From the NCBI GenBank assembly GCA_050741915.1, contig JBOGEX010000011.1, positions 1 to 53,517 on the forward strand: DNA of 53,517 nucleotides. The letters run 5' to 3'. The notes beneath the pieces were generated by a model. It was not told where the DNA came from. It was given only the letters and a program-made list of their open reading frames with translations, and did no database searches. Position numbers and translations under genes: made by a program. Below, one piece after another: positions 33,459 to 41,607 of this stretch. How positions within the stretch are numbered: the first letter of the stretch is position 1; each line of letters starts with the position of its first letter. Source of the DNA: JACCTH01 sp050741915 (GTDB lineage: Bacteria; Actinomycetota; Acidimicrobiia; Spongiisociales; ZC4RG35).

Positions 33459-33983
33459 TTGGTGGCGCGAGGAGCTCTTGGAGGGCTGCTCTGGGGAATC
33501 GGAATGAGAGCGTGGATGCGGTTCATCTCAACCGATCCCGAGTTCACATGGTCGGGAACATTGTTCATCATCGGGGCGACGACCCTGGCGGGAGCGATGA
33601 CCGGGCTCGCCTACCAACGGTGGCGCCTCGGTCGGGGCCAGGGCTGGCGAGCACTCGGCCTCTTTTTTCTGCCTCTCGGGATGGCAGCCGGAAGCGTGAT
33701 GGTGCCGACGTTTGTGCTCGGAGGCCTCGCTCTCGGCCGGCGACCGTGGCCCCGATGGACCAGGGGACTCCTGGCGGTAGTCGCAATCGGCTTCCAGGTG
33801 TTCTTCTTCGTCGGCGGCATCGGCGAGATCCCCTCGGGTAGGAAAGCTCTGGCGCTGGCGATCTACTCGGCCTTCCTCGGGATCGAGACTTGGGCGTTCT
33901 CGATCATTGCCCGTCCGCTCCCCCGAAGCGTCGTTCCCGCTGCTGAAACTCAATCACCGCTTGCCGTAAGTGGTCTCGATTGA
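33459..33983 (+). CDS. Small polytopic membrane protein, unknown function
   Basis: A 174-residue protein with four to five hydrophobic helices (for example GTLFIIGATTLAGAMTGLAY and LLAVVAIGFQVFFFVGGIG) and Arg-rich loops that would face the cytoplasm. I do not recognise a family. It is divergent from the ECF sigma gene by about 120 bases, so it might be a target or relative of that system, though nothing in sequence proves this. The start (TTG 33459 or GTG 33462) is uncertain. The 3' end overlaps uppS by 80 bases. Confidence 0.6.
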   Translation: MVARGALGGLLWGIGMRAWMRFISTDPEFTWSGTLFIIGATTLAGAMTGLAYQRWRLGRGQGWRALGLFFLPLGMAAGSVMVPTFVLGGLALGRRPWPRWTRGLLAVVAIGFQVFFFVGGIGEIPSGRKALALAIYSAFLGIETWAFSIIARPLPRSVVPAAETQSPLAVSGLD

Positions 33984-34638
33984 AGTCGGGCCACAACACC
34001 CCCGGAAAGACGAACTCGGCATAGGCCGCCTGCCAGAGGAAAAAGTTCGACAGCCGGTGCTCGCCGGATGATCGCACCACGAGGTCGAGGGGAGGCATCT
34101 CCGGTACATACAGGTGAGCGTTGAGCGTTTCCTCGTCGATCTCGTCGAGATCGATCTCACCCTCCACCACCTTGCGGGCGATGACGGCGGCGGCATCGGC
34201 GATCTCCCGCCGGGATCCATAGTTGAAGGCAAACACCAGCGACAGTTCGTGGTTCTTCTTGGTCAACTCCGTGGCCTCTGCCATTTGTGTGCGGTTGTGT
34301 TCGGGAATGCGGGGGTCGGCGAGGTCGCCGGCAAAGAGCATCCGCACCCCCTGCTCGTGGAGAGCATCTCGCCGTCGCAGCAACAGGTCCTGGTTGAACC
34401 ACATCAGGAACTGAACTTCCTCTGCATCGCGACTCCAGTTCTCGGTCGAGAACGTGTAGGCACTGAGCCATTGGATGCCGAGCTCGAGTGCGCCCTCGAC
34501 GGTGTCGAACAGCGCCGCCTCCCCGGCGGCATGTCCTGCCGTACGAGGCAGACCTCTAGCCTTCGCCCAGCGACCATTCCCGTCGAGGATGAGCCCAACA
34601 TGGCGGGGGATGGCCTTGCGATCGATTTCCTCAGCCAT
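33904..34638 (-). CDS. uppS: Isoprenyl transferase (undecaprenyl diphosphate synthase)
   Basis: A 244-residue cis-prenyltransferase that extends farnesyl diphosphate to the C50-C55 lipid carrier used for cell wall synthesis. The signature LILDGNGRWAKARGLPRTAG (catalytic Asp and diphosphate-binding Arg), STENWSRDAEEV, FNYGSRREI and the C-terminal RSSGEHRLSNFFLWQAAYAE are intact. The ATG at 34638 overlaps the recO stop by eight bases; recO-uppS coupling is common in actinobacteria. Confidence 0.96.
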   Translation of the reverse strand: MAEEIDRKAIPRHVGLILDGNGRWAKARGLPRTAGHAAGEAALFDTVEGALELGIQWLSAYTFSTENWSRDAEEVQFLMWFNQDLLLRRRDALHEQGVRMLFAGDLADPRIPEHNRTQMAEATELTKKNHELSLVFAFNYGSRREIADAAAVIARKVVEGEIDLDEIDEETLNAHLYVPEMPPLDLVVRSSGEHRLSNFFLWQAAYAEFVFPGVLWPDFNRDHLRQAVIEFQQRERRFGGADGQ

Positions 34639-35350
34639 CAAGGACGGCGAGGGAACTCAGACGACGATCGAGGTGATACTCGACGAAGCGACGGGCCACA
34701 CCCATCGCCTCACCACTCAGAGCCGAGTCGGTAGGCGGAAGAAAGGAAAGATCGGCGGCGGCGAGGCCAGCGAGATAGTTGGTGAGCCCAGGTCGGAGTC
34801 GCACGGACCCTTCTGGTCGGCAGTTCTTGCATACCGCTCCTCCATTGGCGAAGCTGAAGCGGTCGAGTCCCTCGGCCCGGCCGCAGGCGGCGCAGCGGCT
34901 AAGAGCGGGGGCGACTCCGACGACGCCCGCCAGCTTGAGCAGGAAGGCGCTCACCAGATCGTGCCCACCCCCACCTTGATCGAGGGCTCTGAGGCCTCGC
35001 AACAGGAGCAAGAACAGGCGGTGGGAGTTCTCGTTCTCCTGGGCGACGGCGTCAGCCGCCTCGACCATCGTACCTGCCGACATGACGCGCTCGAGGTCGA
35101 GGCGAAGGTGGGCGAAGGGTTCGATCACCGTCGCTTGGGTGATGGTGTCCAGTTGACGACCTTCGTAGACCACCAGGTCGACATGGGTGAACGGCTCCAG
35201 ACGCCCCCCAAAACGGCTTTTGGTCTTGCGGACCCCTTTGGCGACAGTCCGGATCTTGCCGCGATTCGGACTGAGCAGCACCACCACCCGATCGGCTTCG
35301 CCAAAGGGATACGAGCGCAAAACGATTCCCTGGTCGGAGCGGATGGCCAT
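34631..35350 (-). CDS. recO: DNA repair protein RecO
   Basis: A 239-residue recombination mediator that loads RecA with RecR. The N-terminal OB fold reads GIVLRSYPFGEADRVVVLLS followed by GKIRTVAKGVRKTKSRFGG. The zinc site is CAACG with CKNC further on, in the FSFANGGAVC region. Length is typical. The ATG at 35350 is preferred to an upstream GTG at 35356. Its stop overlaps uppS. Confidence 0.95.
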   Translation of the reverse strand: MAIRSDQGIVLRSYPFGEADRVVVLLSPNRGKIRTVAKGVRKTKSRFGGRLEPFTHVDLVVYEGRQLDTITQATVIEPFAHLRLDLERVMSAGTMVEAADAVAQENENSHRLFLLLLRGLRALDQGGGGHDLVSAFLLKLAGVVGVAPALSRCAACGRAEGLDRFSFANGGAVCKNCRPEGSVRLRPGLTNYLAGLAAADLSFLPPTDSALSGEAMGVARRFVEYHLDRRLSSLAVLDG

Positions 35351-35446
35351 TGCCACCCAACGCTAACCAGCGGTCGGCTCTTGGCCGCGCAGCTCCCGAG
35401 CCCGGTCGAAGGCCTTTACCGGCCCGAACCTGCCTCGCCGGCCTAT

Positions 35447-35489
35447 CTGTGAAGGTTTGCGCGGGCCTGGGCCGCGAGGATCTTCACAG
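35447..35489. repeat. Dispersed 43-base palindromic repeat, family A, copy 2
   Basis: The reverse complement matches the copy at 11448-11490 at 40 of 43 positions. Outer arms CTGTGAAGG/TCTTCACAG and inner GCGGGCC/GGCCGC form a hairpin. It lies in the divergent space between recO and phhB, so a terminator role is unlikely here. Confidence 0.8.
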
Positions 35490-35507
35490 AACGCGCCTGC
35501 CCTCTTA

Positions 35508-35525
35508 CTGTGGAGGTTTGCGCGG
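35508..35525. repeat. Half copy of the family A palindrome
   Basis: The 18 bases CTGTGGAGGTTTGCGCGG equal the first 18 bases of the full copy at 35447 except for one base. The other half is missing. It suggests that a second unit inserted beside the first and decayed, or that only half-units are mobile. Confidence 0.6.
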
Positions 35526-35573
35526 TCGAGGCGACACACGTCGACCTGAGTCGGGCACTTGAAGGGAGCAGCC

Positions 35574-35855
35574 ATGGCCATAAAGAGTGATGACGAGGTC
35601 TTAGATTTCACCGCCACGCATAAGCAATGGAAGCGAGCCGGCGACTCGTTAATGGGGGATTTCGAGTTCAAGACCTTTGCCCAGGCGATGGAGTTTGTCA
35701 ATCAGGTGGCCGAGAAGGCGGAAGCCGCCAACCATCATCCCGACATCGACATACGCTGGAACAAAGTGCGGCTCCTGCTGAGCACTCACTCCGAAGGCGG
35801 CATCACGGAGAAGGACCTTGATCTCGCCCGAGCAATCCAAGCACTGATCACCTAG
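35574..35855 (+). CDS. phhB: 4a-hydroxytetrahydrobiopterin dehydratase (PCD/DCoH)
   Basis: A 93-residue enzyme of the pterin-4a-carbinolamine dehydratase family. The active-site block AANHHPDIDIRWNKVRLLLS carries the paired histidines and the following Asp/Trp region; FKTFAQAMEFVNQVAEKAEA is the conserved helix. It dehydrates the carbinolamine formed by pterin-dependent hydroxylases; many bacteria without such hydroxylases also have it, perhaps for molybdopterin or folate work. The ATG at 35574 follows AAGGGAG at good spacing. Confidence 0.92.
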   Translation: MAIKSDDEVLDFTATHKQWKRAGDSLMGDFEFKTFAQAMEFVNQVAEKAEAANHHPDIDIRWNKVRLLLSTHSEGGITEKDLDLARAIQALIT

Positions 35856-35865
35856 CCCCCATTCT

Positions 35866-35904
35866 CTGGGCTGTAGACGCTGTTGGACAACCTCTAGAAC
35901 CCAG
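35866..35904. repeat. Dispersed 39-base palindrome, family B, copy 2
   Basis: The reverse complement matches copy 1 (17096-17134) at 34 of 39 positions and the flanking AGAA is also shared. Its own arms pair at 14 of 18 positions, less well than copy 1. It starts ten bases after the phhB stop. The following 35905-36126 shows no gene. Confidence 0.7.
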
Positions 35905-36126
35905 CAATCATGCCGCTGGCACCAACGGCACCCGAGATGGATGAAAATCGCCACGTTGAACAGAGCCCTGAACCCGATTCACGCCGCAAGCGGGCTCTGA
36001 CTCCTGCGACCAAAGGGCAACCCAGCAAGCGCTATCTTCCCTGGTCAGAGGCGTTTTGTCGAGTCCCGAGTCATGGTCCGCGCCGCTGCGGCGAAGGCTA
36101 TTTACGTTCCAGGGTTCGCCAAAGGG

Positions 36127-37311
36127 TCAAGCCAGAGCGAATGAGGAGCGATTCTCCAAAAGCTGGCATTCGGCCTCGGCTACCTCGCCGATCCGCCGGA
36201 GAAGGCGCGAGGCCTCCTCACCGTCCCAGCCATAGGCGGCCAGGGCAACCGTCGCTTCGAGCAGGGGCCGGGCGAAACTATCGCGGACTGCTCTATAGGT
36301 CGTCCTCGCCCCGACGGCCCTAGCAGGGTCGCGCAAGGAAACATCCACTGCTTCTGCACAGAGGTCGGCATCGCGTAGAGCATCCGTGATCCCGTGGGCG
36401 GCGATTGGATCCTCGGTAAAGCTGGCGTCGCCGACCAGGGTCCAGCCATCGCCAGCCGGTTCGCGCAGCAGGTTCGGAATCCCATTGGCTCGGTAGAAAC
36501 GTCCCACCCGTTCTGCGCCCAGAATCGCCTCGGCCAGGTCGGGGGCGACTCGCCGCAACGTTCCCATCATGGACTCGGCCGAGTCGACCGGGGCTTCTCC
36601 GAGCGGGCCGCCCACGAACACGAGGGTCAGACCATCGTTGGTAGGAATGAGTCCCACGTTGCGCCGGTAGACGAAGTGAAACTCATATCCCCGAGCCTCG
36701 ATGCCCTGGAAGTAGGCATAGGCCACCGAATTGGTCGGCTCGGAGTAGAAGCTGTTCGCTGCCCCGACTGAGCGAGCGATCTTGGAGTTGGTTCCGTCAG
36801 CACCAACAACGTGACGGGCCGAGATCGACAGGTCCCCGAGCGACGACCGTGCCGATATTCCCTCGACTCTCCCGCCATCCCCGCGCATGACCCCGGTTAC
36901 CGAGACGCCTGGCAAGAAGGTGGCGCCGGCTGCGACAGCTGCCTCTAGCAACGCCGCGTCGAGTACGGTCCGGCGGGGTGCGTAGTAGGCATCGACCCCG
37001 AACTCATCGGCTACTGCGAAGTCGACTCTCTCCTGGTCAAAGACCAGCGCGACCTGATCGATCGCTGGGGTCCCGGCCCCGATGATGCGATCGAGGACTC
37101 CCGCCCTCTGCAGCTGGAGAACGCCCGAGCGCATGAGGGCGTGGGTCGAGATGGTGTCGCTCGGAGGCCCGATTCGATCGACCACGAGTACCTCGTAGCC
37201 AGCCCGTGCCAGGTGAAGGGCCGTGGCGGCCCCAGCCACCCGAGCCCCGACCACCAGCACATCCGGGCTGACCGGGGCCCGCAAGAGGCCCCGGTCAGGG
37301 TCCATTTTCAT
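36127..37311 (-). CDS. FAD-dependent oxidoreductase (geranylgeranyl-reductase/hydroxylase-like)
   Basis: A 394-residue flavoprotein of the para-hydroxybenzoate hydroxylase fold. It has DVLVVGARVAGAATALHLAR (dinucleotide motif, though the usual third Gly is varied as GARVAG), RRTVLDAALLEAAVAAGA, HVVGADGTNSKIAR and WTLVGDASFTEDPIAAHGIT (flavin contact). Members oxidise aromatic compounds or reduce isoprenoid chains; the substrate is unknown. The start overlaps the OsmC stop (ATGA). It belongs to the second transcription unit of the TetR locus. Confidence 0.85.
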   Translation of the reverse strand: MKMDPDRGLLRAPVSPDVLVVGARVAGAATALHLARAGYEVLVVDRIGPPSDTISTHALMRSGVLQLQRAGVLDRIIGAGTPAIDQVALVFDQERVDFAVADEFGVDAYYAPRRTVLDAALLEAAVAAGATFLPGVSVTGVMRGDGGRVEGISARSSLGDLSISARHVVGADGTNSKIARSVGAANSFYSEPTNSVAYAYFQGIEARGYEFHFVYRRNVGLIPTNDGLTLVFVGGPLGEAPVDSAESMMGTLRRVAPDLAEAILGAERVGRFYRANGIPNLLREPAGDGWTLVGDASFTEDPIAAHGITDALRDADLCAEAVDVSLRDPARAVGARTTYRAVRDSFARPLLEATVALAAYGWDGEEASRLLRRIGEVAEAECQLLENRSSFALA

Positions 37312-37862
37312 TCCGCGACCGTCACCGAGACGCGGGTGCCGTTGGTGAGCACGTCGAAGACGCCCGACCGGGCGATTGAGCGCTCCACCACGCCTTTGAG
37401 AACGTCTGCGGAAGCGTCACCCTCGATCCGAACTTGCATCTCGATGGCCTGATAGCCGTTGCGGACTGTCGGATCCAGACCGAGCAAGCCCATCAGGTCG
37501 ATATCCCCGGTGACGGTCGAGGAGACCTTTCTCAGCGTGATCCCGCGGGCCGAGGCCACGTTCCCGATCCCAGCGGTGATGCAAGCGGCGAGAGCATGGA
37601 GGAGGTACTCCACCGGAGTCGGCGCCTTGTCCGTGCCCACGAGCTGCGTCGGATGGTCGGCCTCGAAGGCGTGGGCCTCGTTGTGGGTGAGCTCGGTACC
37701 GAGGCCGAAGAACCCGTGAATGGTGCTCTTCGAGTTGGTTCCGTTTACCCATTCGTTGGTTGCCCGGAATTGCCACTTGGCGGCGGCTGGTTGGGCTTTC
37801 ACTGCGTCGAGAGCCCCGAACAGGGCAGCGGTGTCGACGCCGTTTCTCACTCCAGTGGTCAT
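37308..37862 (-). CDS. OsmC family protein
   Basis: A 184-residue OsmC/Ohr-fold protein. The segment TPVEYLLHALAACITAGIGN gives the first conserved Cys; the second Cys expected about 60 residues later is not found (VERSIARSGVFDVLTNG). It is therefore probably not a classical two-cysteine peroxidase. OsmC proteins of this group accompany detoxifying enzymes. It leads an operon with the FAD oxidoreductase and has a palindromic site upstream with half-sites like those of the TetR promoter. Confidence 0.85.
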   Translation of the reverse strand: MTTGVRNGVDTAALFGALDAVKAQPAAAKWQFRATNEWVNGTNSKSTIHGFFGLGTELTHNEAHAFEADHPTQLVGTDKAPTPVEYLLHALAACITAGIGNVASARGITLRKVSSTVTGDIDLMGLLGLDPTVRNGYQAIEMQVRIEGDASADVLKGVVERSIARSGVFDVLTNGTRVSVTVAE

Positions 37863-37881
37863 ATCTTTTTGTCCTTTCGGT

Positions 37882-37906
37882 TGTATATTTGGTCGGCCGA
37901 TCGACC
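37882..37906 (-). promoter_or_regulatory. Promoter and operator of the osmC-FAD operon
   Basis: GGTCG-N6-CGACC (37891-37906), an imperfect palindrome with an inner CG pair, lies immediately upstream of a -10 box TATACA (37882-37887, minus strand). Its half-sites match those of the perfect palindrome at the TetR promoter (41561-41578), but with six instead of two bases between them. Position over the spacer/-35 region fits repression. Confidence 0.45.
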
Positions 37907-37954
37907 GATTGCTTAGGCAACGGAATTATCGAGTTTCCTTTACATGGCCGCCTC

Positions 37955-40075
37955 CTAGATGAGTTGGGCGATGAGACGGGCAGCGCGGGCAGCGCCGTCG
38001 GTCTCGACAGGTAGGTAGTCGATCTCCCGGGTCAACTCGACGGCCATCGCCGCGGCGATGTCCTCAGGCTCACTTTGGTCGTAATCCATGTAGTGGCCCG
38101 CCCGGTGGCGTTCAAGCCTGTAGCGGACGTGATGGTTCTGCTCGAAATGGTTGCGCAAGGGGAAGAAGAGGAAGGGTCGGCGAGCGGCAGCCAGCTCCAT
38201 GGTGGTAGTGAGACCTCCCTGGACGACCGCCAGATCGCATACCGAGAGATGCCGGTGGAGTCGATCGACGTAACCGACCACTTCCACACCGTCGGGAACT
38301 ACGAGCGATTCAGGGAGAATGCGTGGTCCCGCCACTATGACCATTCGTAGCTCGGGGATCTCTTTGGCCGCATAGGGATAGGCCAGGATCACTTTCTCGA
38401 GGAGGGCCCTGCCGACTCCGGAGCCGCCCACGGTCACAAGGCAGATCCGCTCCCCTTCTCGATAGCCGAGGCTCTCGCGCATCTCGGCCACTTCGTCTGC
38501 CGTCGGGGGGGTAAACCCGGTGATGTAGCCCGAGAACGCGAAATGTTCGATCGTCCACTCACGAATGTCTCCGAGGCCGGGGCCGAACGACTCGGGAATC
38601 ACATCCTCGGGATTACCGACGAAGACCGACCGGTCACGAACCCGCGGGTAGCGGGCGACATGCTCGATCATCTCGGCGTTGTAGTCAGCCGTGAGATAGG
38701 CCTCGCGTTCGCCACCTTCCGGCATGGGCAGGAAGCCGACAAAGTCTGTCATCCAGACGTGGGAGCCCCGCTTGAGCTCGGGGTTCTCGTGCCAGAAGTG
38801 ATCGATGTCCCAGGCCTCGTCGGCGATGACGACGTCGTAAGCACCGTCCTCGACGACTTCTTGGAAGATCATGAAGTTGGCGACGAGGATCTCGTCCATT
38901 CGGCGCAACGCTTGGAAGGCATTGAGGTCGTGACCGGCGGCTTCCGAAGCCCAGTGGGCGCTCTCGCTTGCGAGCCAACTGCTGGCCGGGTGGATCCTGT
39001 GACCTTCACCCTCGAGAACCTCGGTGACCGGGGATTGCGCCAACCATTCGATCTCGAGGTCCGGGGCCAAGGCCTGCAACTCTCCGGCGATCGCTACATC
39101 ACGGCGCGCGTGGCCGAGACCGATCGGCGAAGAGACATAGAGCGCTTTCCGGGGCCGGTTGCGGCCTCTAGTCCAGGTCCTTGATTGCATTGGAGTTCCT
39201 CCAATCGAATCGATAAACGAGCTGATAAACCGATTCACCATCACTGGTTCTCTCCCCGGCGCCAGGTGGCCGAGACCGTCCATTGCGACCAAACGTCCGC
39301 CGGTTAGTTCTGCGACCCTTTGCCCTCGAGCGTGGAGTTGGCACCGATCCTCGGTCCCGTGCAGGATGAGAACCGGGCATTGGAGCGAGCGACAGAGCTG
39401 CTCGACTCCTTCCAAAGTCGAAGCCTCCAGATTCGCCTCACTGGACAAAACCATGGTCTGTGGGTCGGTCTCCAATGCCCACCCCACCATGTCATCGACC
39501 TGTTTGCTGGAATGTGGTTCGGCGGCGAGCGTTTCAAACCAGAACCGGATCCAGTTTTCGTACCCGCCACTGGTCCAATAGGAACGGTTGTACATCCGCC
39601 AGCCCGTGGGATCGGCGACCTCGTCCTCCCAGTGCGCATTGGCGTCGACCAGGTTTGGGTTGAGCGCCCCGAGGAATGGAACTCCCGGCGACATGGCCAC
39701 CATCCCGCTCACTCGGTCGGGATGCGAAGCTGCGGTAAGGAAGGACCAGTAAACCGCGTGACAGTGGGCGACGAGGATCGCATTGTCGACTCCCACACGG
39801 TCGAGGACCGCAATGATGTCGCCGACCGATTCGGCGTGTAGGTAGGCCGAGGCCGTTTCGGGCCGGTCTGATCGACCACTGCCTCGTCCGTCGAGTGTGA
39901 TGACGCGGTGACGGCGAGCGAGATGATGGACTTGGCCTTTCCAGGAACGCGAATGGGTAATGGGGGACGGAGGGACCAACATCACTGTGGTGGGCCCATC
40001 GCCATGTACCTCGAACCCGATCTTGATGCCGTCGCGGTCGACGAAACCCTCGAGGTCGGGAAGGCGCGCCCTCAT
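37955..40075 (-). CDS. Alpha/beta hydrolase fused to a glycosyltransferase (MGT/YjiC-like)
   Basis: A 706-residue two-domain protein. Residues 1-290 are an alpha/beta hydrolase (HGDGPTTVMLVPPSPITHS, LDGRGSGRSDRP, acid in LHGTEDRCQ, His in GLGHLAP). The nucleophile elbow reads AHCHA, so C105 stands where Ser normally is and the flanking glycines are lost. Residues about 300-706 are a GT-B glycosyltransferase with N-terminal SPIGLGHARRD and a donor-site block VVQGGLTTTMELAAARRPFL ending in FEQN. The hydrolase half is paralogous to the gene directly upstream. The ATG at 40075 overlaps that gene's stop (ATGA); a longer open frame upstream is antisense-like and Arg-rich. Substrate and sugar donor are unknown. 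Confidence 0.85.
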   Translation of the reverse strand: MRARLPDLEGFVDRDGIKIGFEVHGDGPTTVMLVPPSPITHSRSWKGQVHHLARRHRVITLDGRGSGRSDRPETASAYLHAESVGDIIAVLDRVGVDNAILVAHCHAVYWSFLTAASHPDRVSGMVAMSPGVPFLGALNPNLVDANAHWEDEVADPTGWRMYNRSYWTSGGYENWIRFWFETLAAEPHSSKQVDDMVGWALETDPQTMVLSSEANLEASTLEGVEQLCRSLQCPVLILHGTEDRCQLHARGQRVAELTGGRLVAMDGLGHLAPGREPVMVNRFISSFIDSIGGTPMQSRTWTRGRNRPRKALYVSSPIGLGHARRDVAIAGELQALAPDLEIEWLAQSPVTEVLEGEGHRIHPASSWLASESAHWASEAAGHDLNAFQALRRMDEILVANFMIFQEVVEDGAYDVVIADEAWDIDHFWHENPELKRGSHVWMTDFVGFLPMPEGGEREAYLTADYNAEMIEHVARYPRVRDRSVFVGNPEDVIPESFGPGLGDIREWTIEHFAFSGYITGFTPPTADEVAEMRESLGYREGERICLVTVGGSGVGRALLEKVILAYPYAAKEIPELRMVIVAGPRILPESLVVPDGVEVVGYVDRLHRHLSVCDLAVVQGGLTTTMELAAARRPFLFFPLRNHFEQNHHVRYRLERHRAGHYMDYDQSEPEDIAAAMAVELTREIDYLPVETDGAARAARLIAQLI

Positions 40076-40962
40076 GCCGGCACCGACTGCTTGGCGAAAA
40101 CCCGATCGATGAAATCCTTGAGGGCGAGGTTGATCCGGACCGGATCTCGGGCCTGAGGCAGATGGCCGGCCCCTTCGATCAGAAGCACGCTGCCGCCGGT
40201 GGCATGGGCCAGAGCCACTCCCGCCTGGTAAGGGGAGATGTGGTCGTCTGTCCCGTGAATCACCAGCACCGGACACTTGATCCCCGCCAGCGCCGCCAGC
40301 GCAAGCTCGCTCGGCATCGAATCGGTCGATTCGATCGCAATCAGCGTCTCGGCGTCGGTCTCTTGAGACCACGCCACCGCATCCTCGCGCGGTTTGGTGG
40401 AGTGAGGCTCGGTGAACACCTGTGAGAAGAAGAACTCGGCAAAGTCGAGATAGTCACGCCGCCAGAAGTGCATGTTGTATTTGGCCCAGCCGTCGCTCTG
40501 GTCGAGCGGCTCGGTGAAAGGTGGCAGCGCTCGCTTAGGATGAATAACCGGAACGAGAGACGTAGTAGGGCCGATGCAGATGGTGCCAGCCACCCGCTCA
40601 GGGTGAAGCCCGGCCAAGAGAACCGACCAGTGCGCTCCGAGCGACACTCCCGCAACGACCGCCAGCTCGGTATCGGTGGCGTCGAGGACCGCCACGGCGT
40701 CGGCGACGAATTCGGCATCGGAGTAGGAACCGGGAGCCGTCGGTCGATCCGACTTTCCATTCCCTCGTCCATCGAAGGTGACGACCCGAAAGTGTCGAGC
40801 CAGGTAGGAGACCTGCGCCTTCCAATGCCGGGAGTGCACGATCGACCAGGTCGGCATCAACAAGACGGATGGACCGTCGTTCTCATAGACCTCGAAGAGA
40901 ATCTTCACGCCATCGCGAATCACGTAACCAGCGCGGTCTGAGGACCTAGCTCTCACCGTCAC
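40072..40962 (-). CDS. Alpha/beta hydrolase
   Basis: A 296-residue serine hydrolase. The elbow GVSLG (105-109, nucleophile S107), the oxyanion region MPTWSIVHSRHWK, the acid in IHGTDDHISP and the His in GAGHLPQ make a complete triad. Long shared stretches with the hydrolase half of the next protein (for example EPHSTKPREDAVAW against EPHSSKQVDDMVGW) show a tandem duplication. The substrate is unknown. The start overlaps the TetR gene by 17 bases. Confidence 0.9.
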   Translation of the reverse strand: MTVRARSSDRAGYVIRDGVKILFEVYENDGPSVLLMPTWSIVHSRHWKAQVSYLARHFRVVTFDGRGNGKSDRPTAPGSYSDAEFVADAVAVLDATDTELAVVAGVSLGAHWSVLLAGLHPERVAGTICIGPTTSLVPVIHPKRALPPFTEPLDQSDGWAKYNMHFWRRDYLDFAEFFFSQVFTEPHSTKPREDAVAWSQETDAETLIAIESTDSMPSELALAALAGIKCPVLVIHGTDDHISPYQAGVALAHATGGSVLLIEGAGHLPQARDPVRINLALKDFIDRVFAKQSVPA

Positions 40963-41539
40963 TCGCTTCCAACTGTCGAATCACCGCGCCGACTGACCGC
41001 AGCGCCTTGCGGGTGGGCTTGTCCTCGAACCCCAAAAGAATCATCGCCTCCGCCCCCAAGAAAGCCGCCCCGACCAGAGAAGCGACATCGGCCGGCTTCA
41101 ACATTGCGACGTCACCTATGCGCCCGACGGCCGAGGCGGCGACACCCCTTAGGAGATCGAACCATCCCTTGAGGTACGACCGAACGGCAACGGCAATCTC
41201 GGGGTCGGACCATCCGGCCGCCATCATCTCCTGCAGGACCCTGACATATCCCGAGTCGAGGTCGTTGTCGAGAAAGTCGCAGGCCTGTTCCCATTGCTTC
41301 CAGAGAGGGGTGCTGGTGCCGTACATCTCGGCCTGCCGTTCGAGGAGTTGGCGGTTCTCCTCCTCGAGAACCGCCAAGACGAGGTTCTTCTTCGAGCCGA
41401 AGTGGTAGTGGATCTGACTGAGCGGGACCTCGGCCATCTCGGCGATTCCACGGGTGGACAGCTGGGCGTAGCCGGTCTCAATCAACGCCGCTTTGGCGGC
41501 AGCCAGAACCCCGGCTTTGGTGGTGTTGACGGCAGTCAC
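40946..41539 (-). CDS. TetR family transcriptional regulator
   Basis: A 197-residue regulator. The N-terminal helix-turn-helix is GYAQLSTRGIAEMAEVPLSQ followed by IHYHFGSKKNLVLAVLEEE, typical of TetR. The C-terminal helical domain would bind an inducer, unknown here. The GTG at 41539 is preceded by AAGGA. A perfect palindrome covers its transcription start, so it probably represses itself and the two downstream hydrolase genes, with which it overlaps. Confidence 0.93.
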   Translation of the reverse strand: MTAVNTTKAGVLAAAKAALIETGYAQLSTRGIAEMAEVPLSQIHYHFGSKKNLVLAVLEEENRQLLERQAEMYGTSTPLWKQWEQACDFLDNDLDSGYVRVLQEMMAAGWSDPEIAVAVRSYLKGWFDLLRGVAASAVGRIGDVAMLKPADVASLVGAAFLGAEAMILLGFEDKPTRKALRSVGAVIRQLEASDGES

Positions 41540-41560
41540 AGCTCGATCCTTGCCCTATCG

Positions 41561-41607
41561 TTCGGTCGCTCGACCGAAGAGTACAGAATGACCTAGGGTC
41601 TTGTCAA
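41561..41607 (-). promoter_or_regulatory. TetR operon promoter with operator palindrome
   Basis: On the minus strand TTGACA (-35, 41602-41607), an 18-base spacer and TACTCT (-10, 41578-41583) are followed at once by TTCGGTCGAGCGACCGAA (41561-41578), a perfect 8-base inverted repeat with a 2-base centre. The operator covers the expected start of transcription. The -35 box lies inside the last codons of the upstream membrane protein gene. Confidence 0.65.

Noticed and set aside
35910..36323. Plus-strand frame of 137 codons after phhB
   Set aside because: Arg/Pro-rich, partly antisense to the FAD oxidoreductase gene, no ribosome-binding site or known domain.
40076..40372. Upstream extension of the hydrolase-glycosyltransferase frame by 99 codons
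   Set aside because: These codons are the shifted frame of the preceding hydrolase gene and are Arg/Gly/Ser-rich without family sequence; the ATG at 40075 overlaps that gene's stop as neighbours here usually do.
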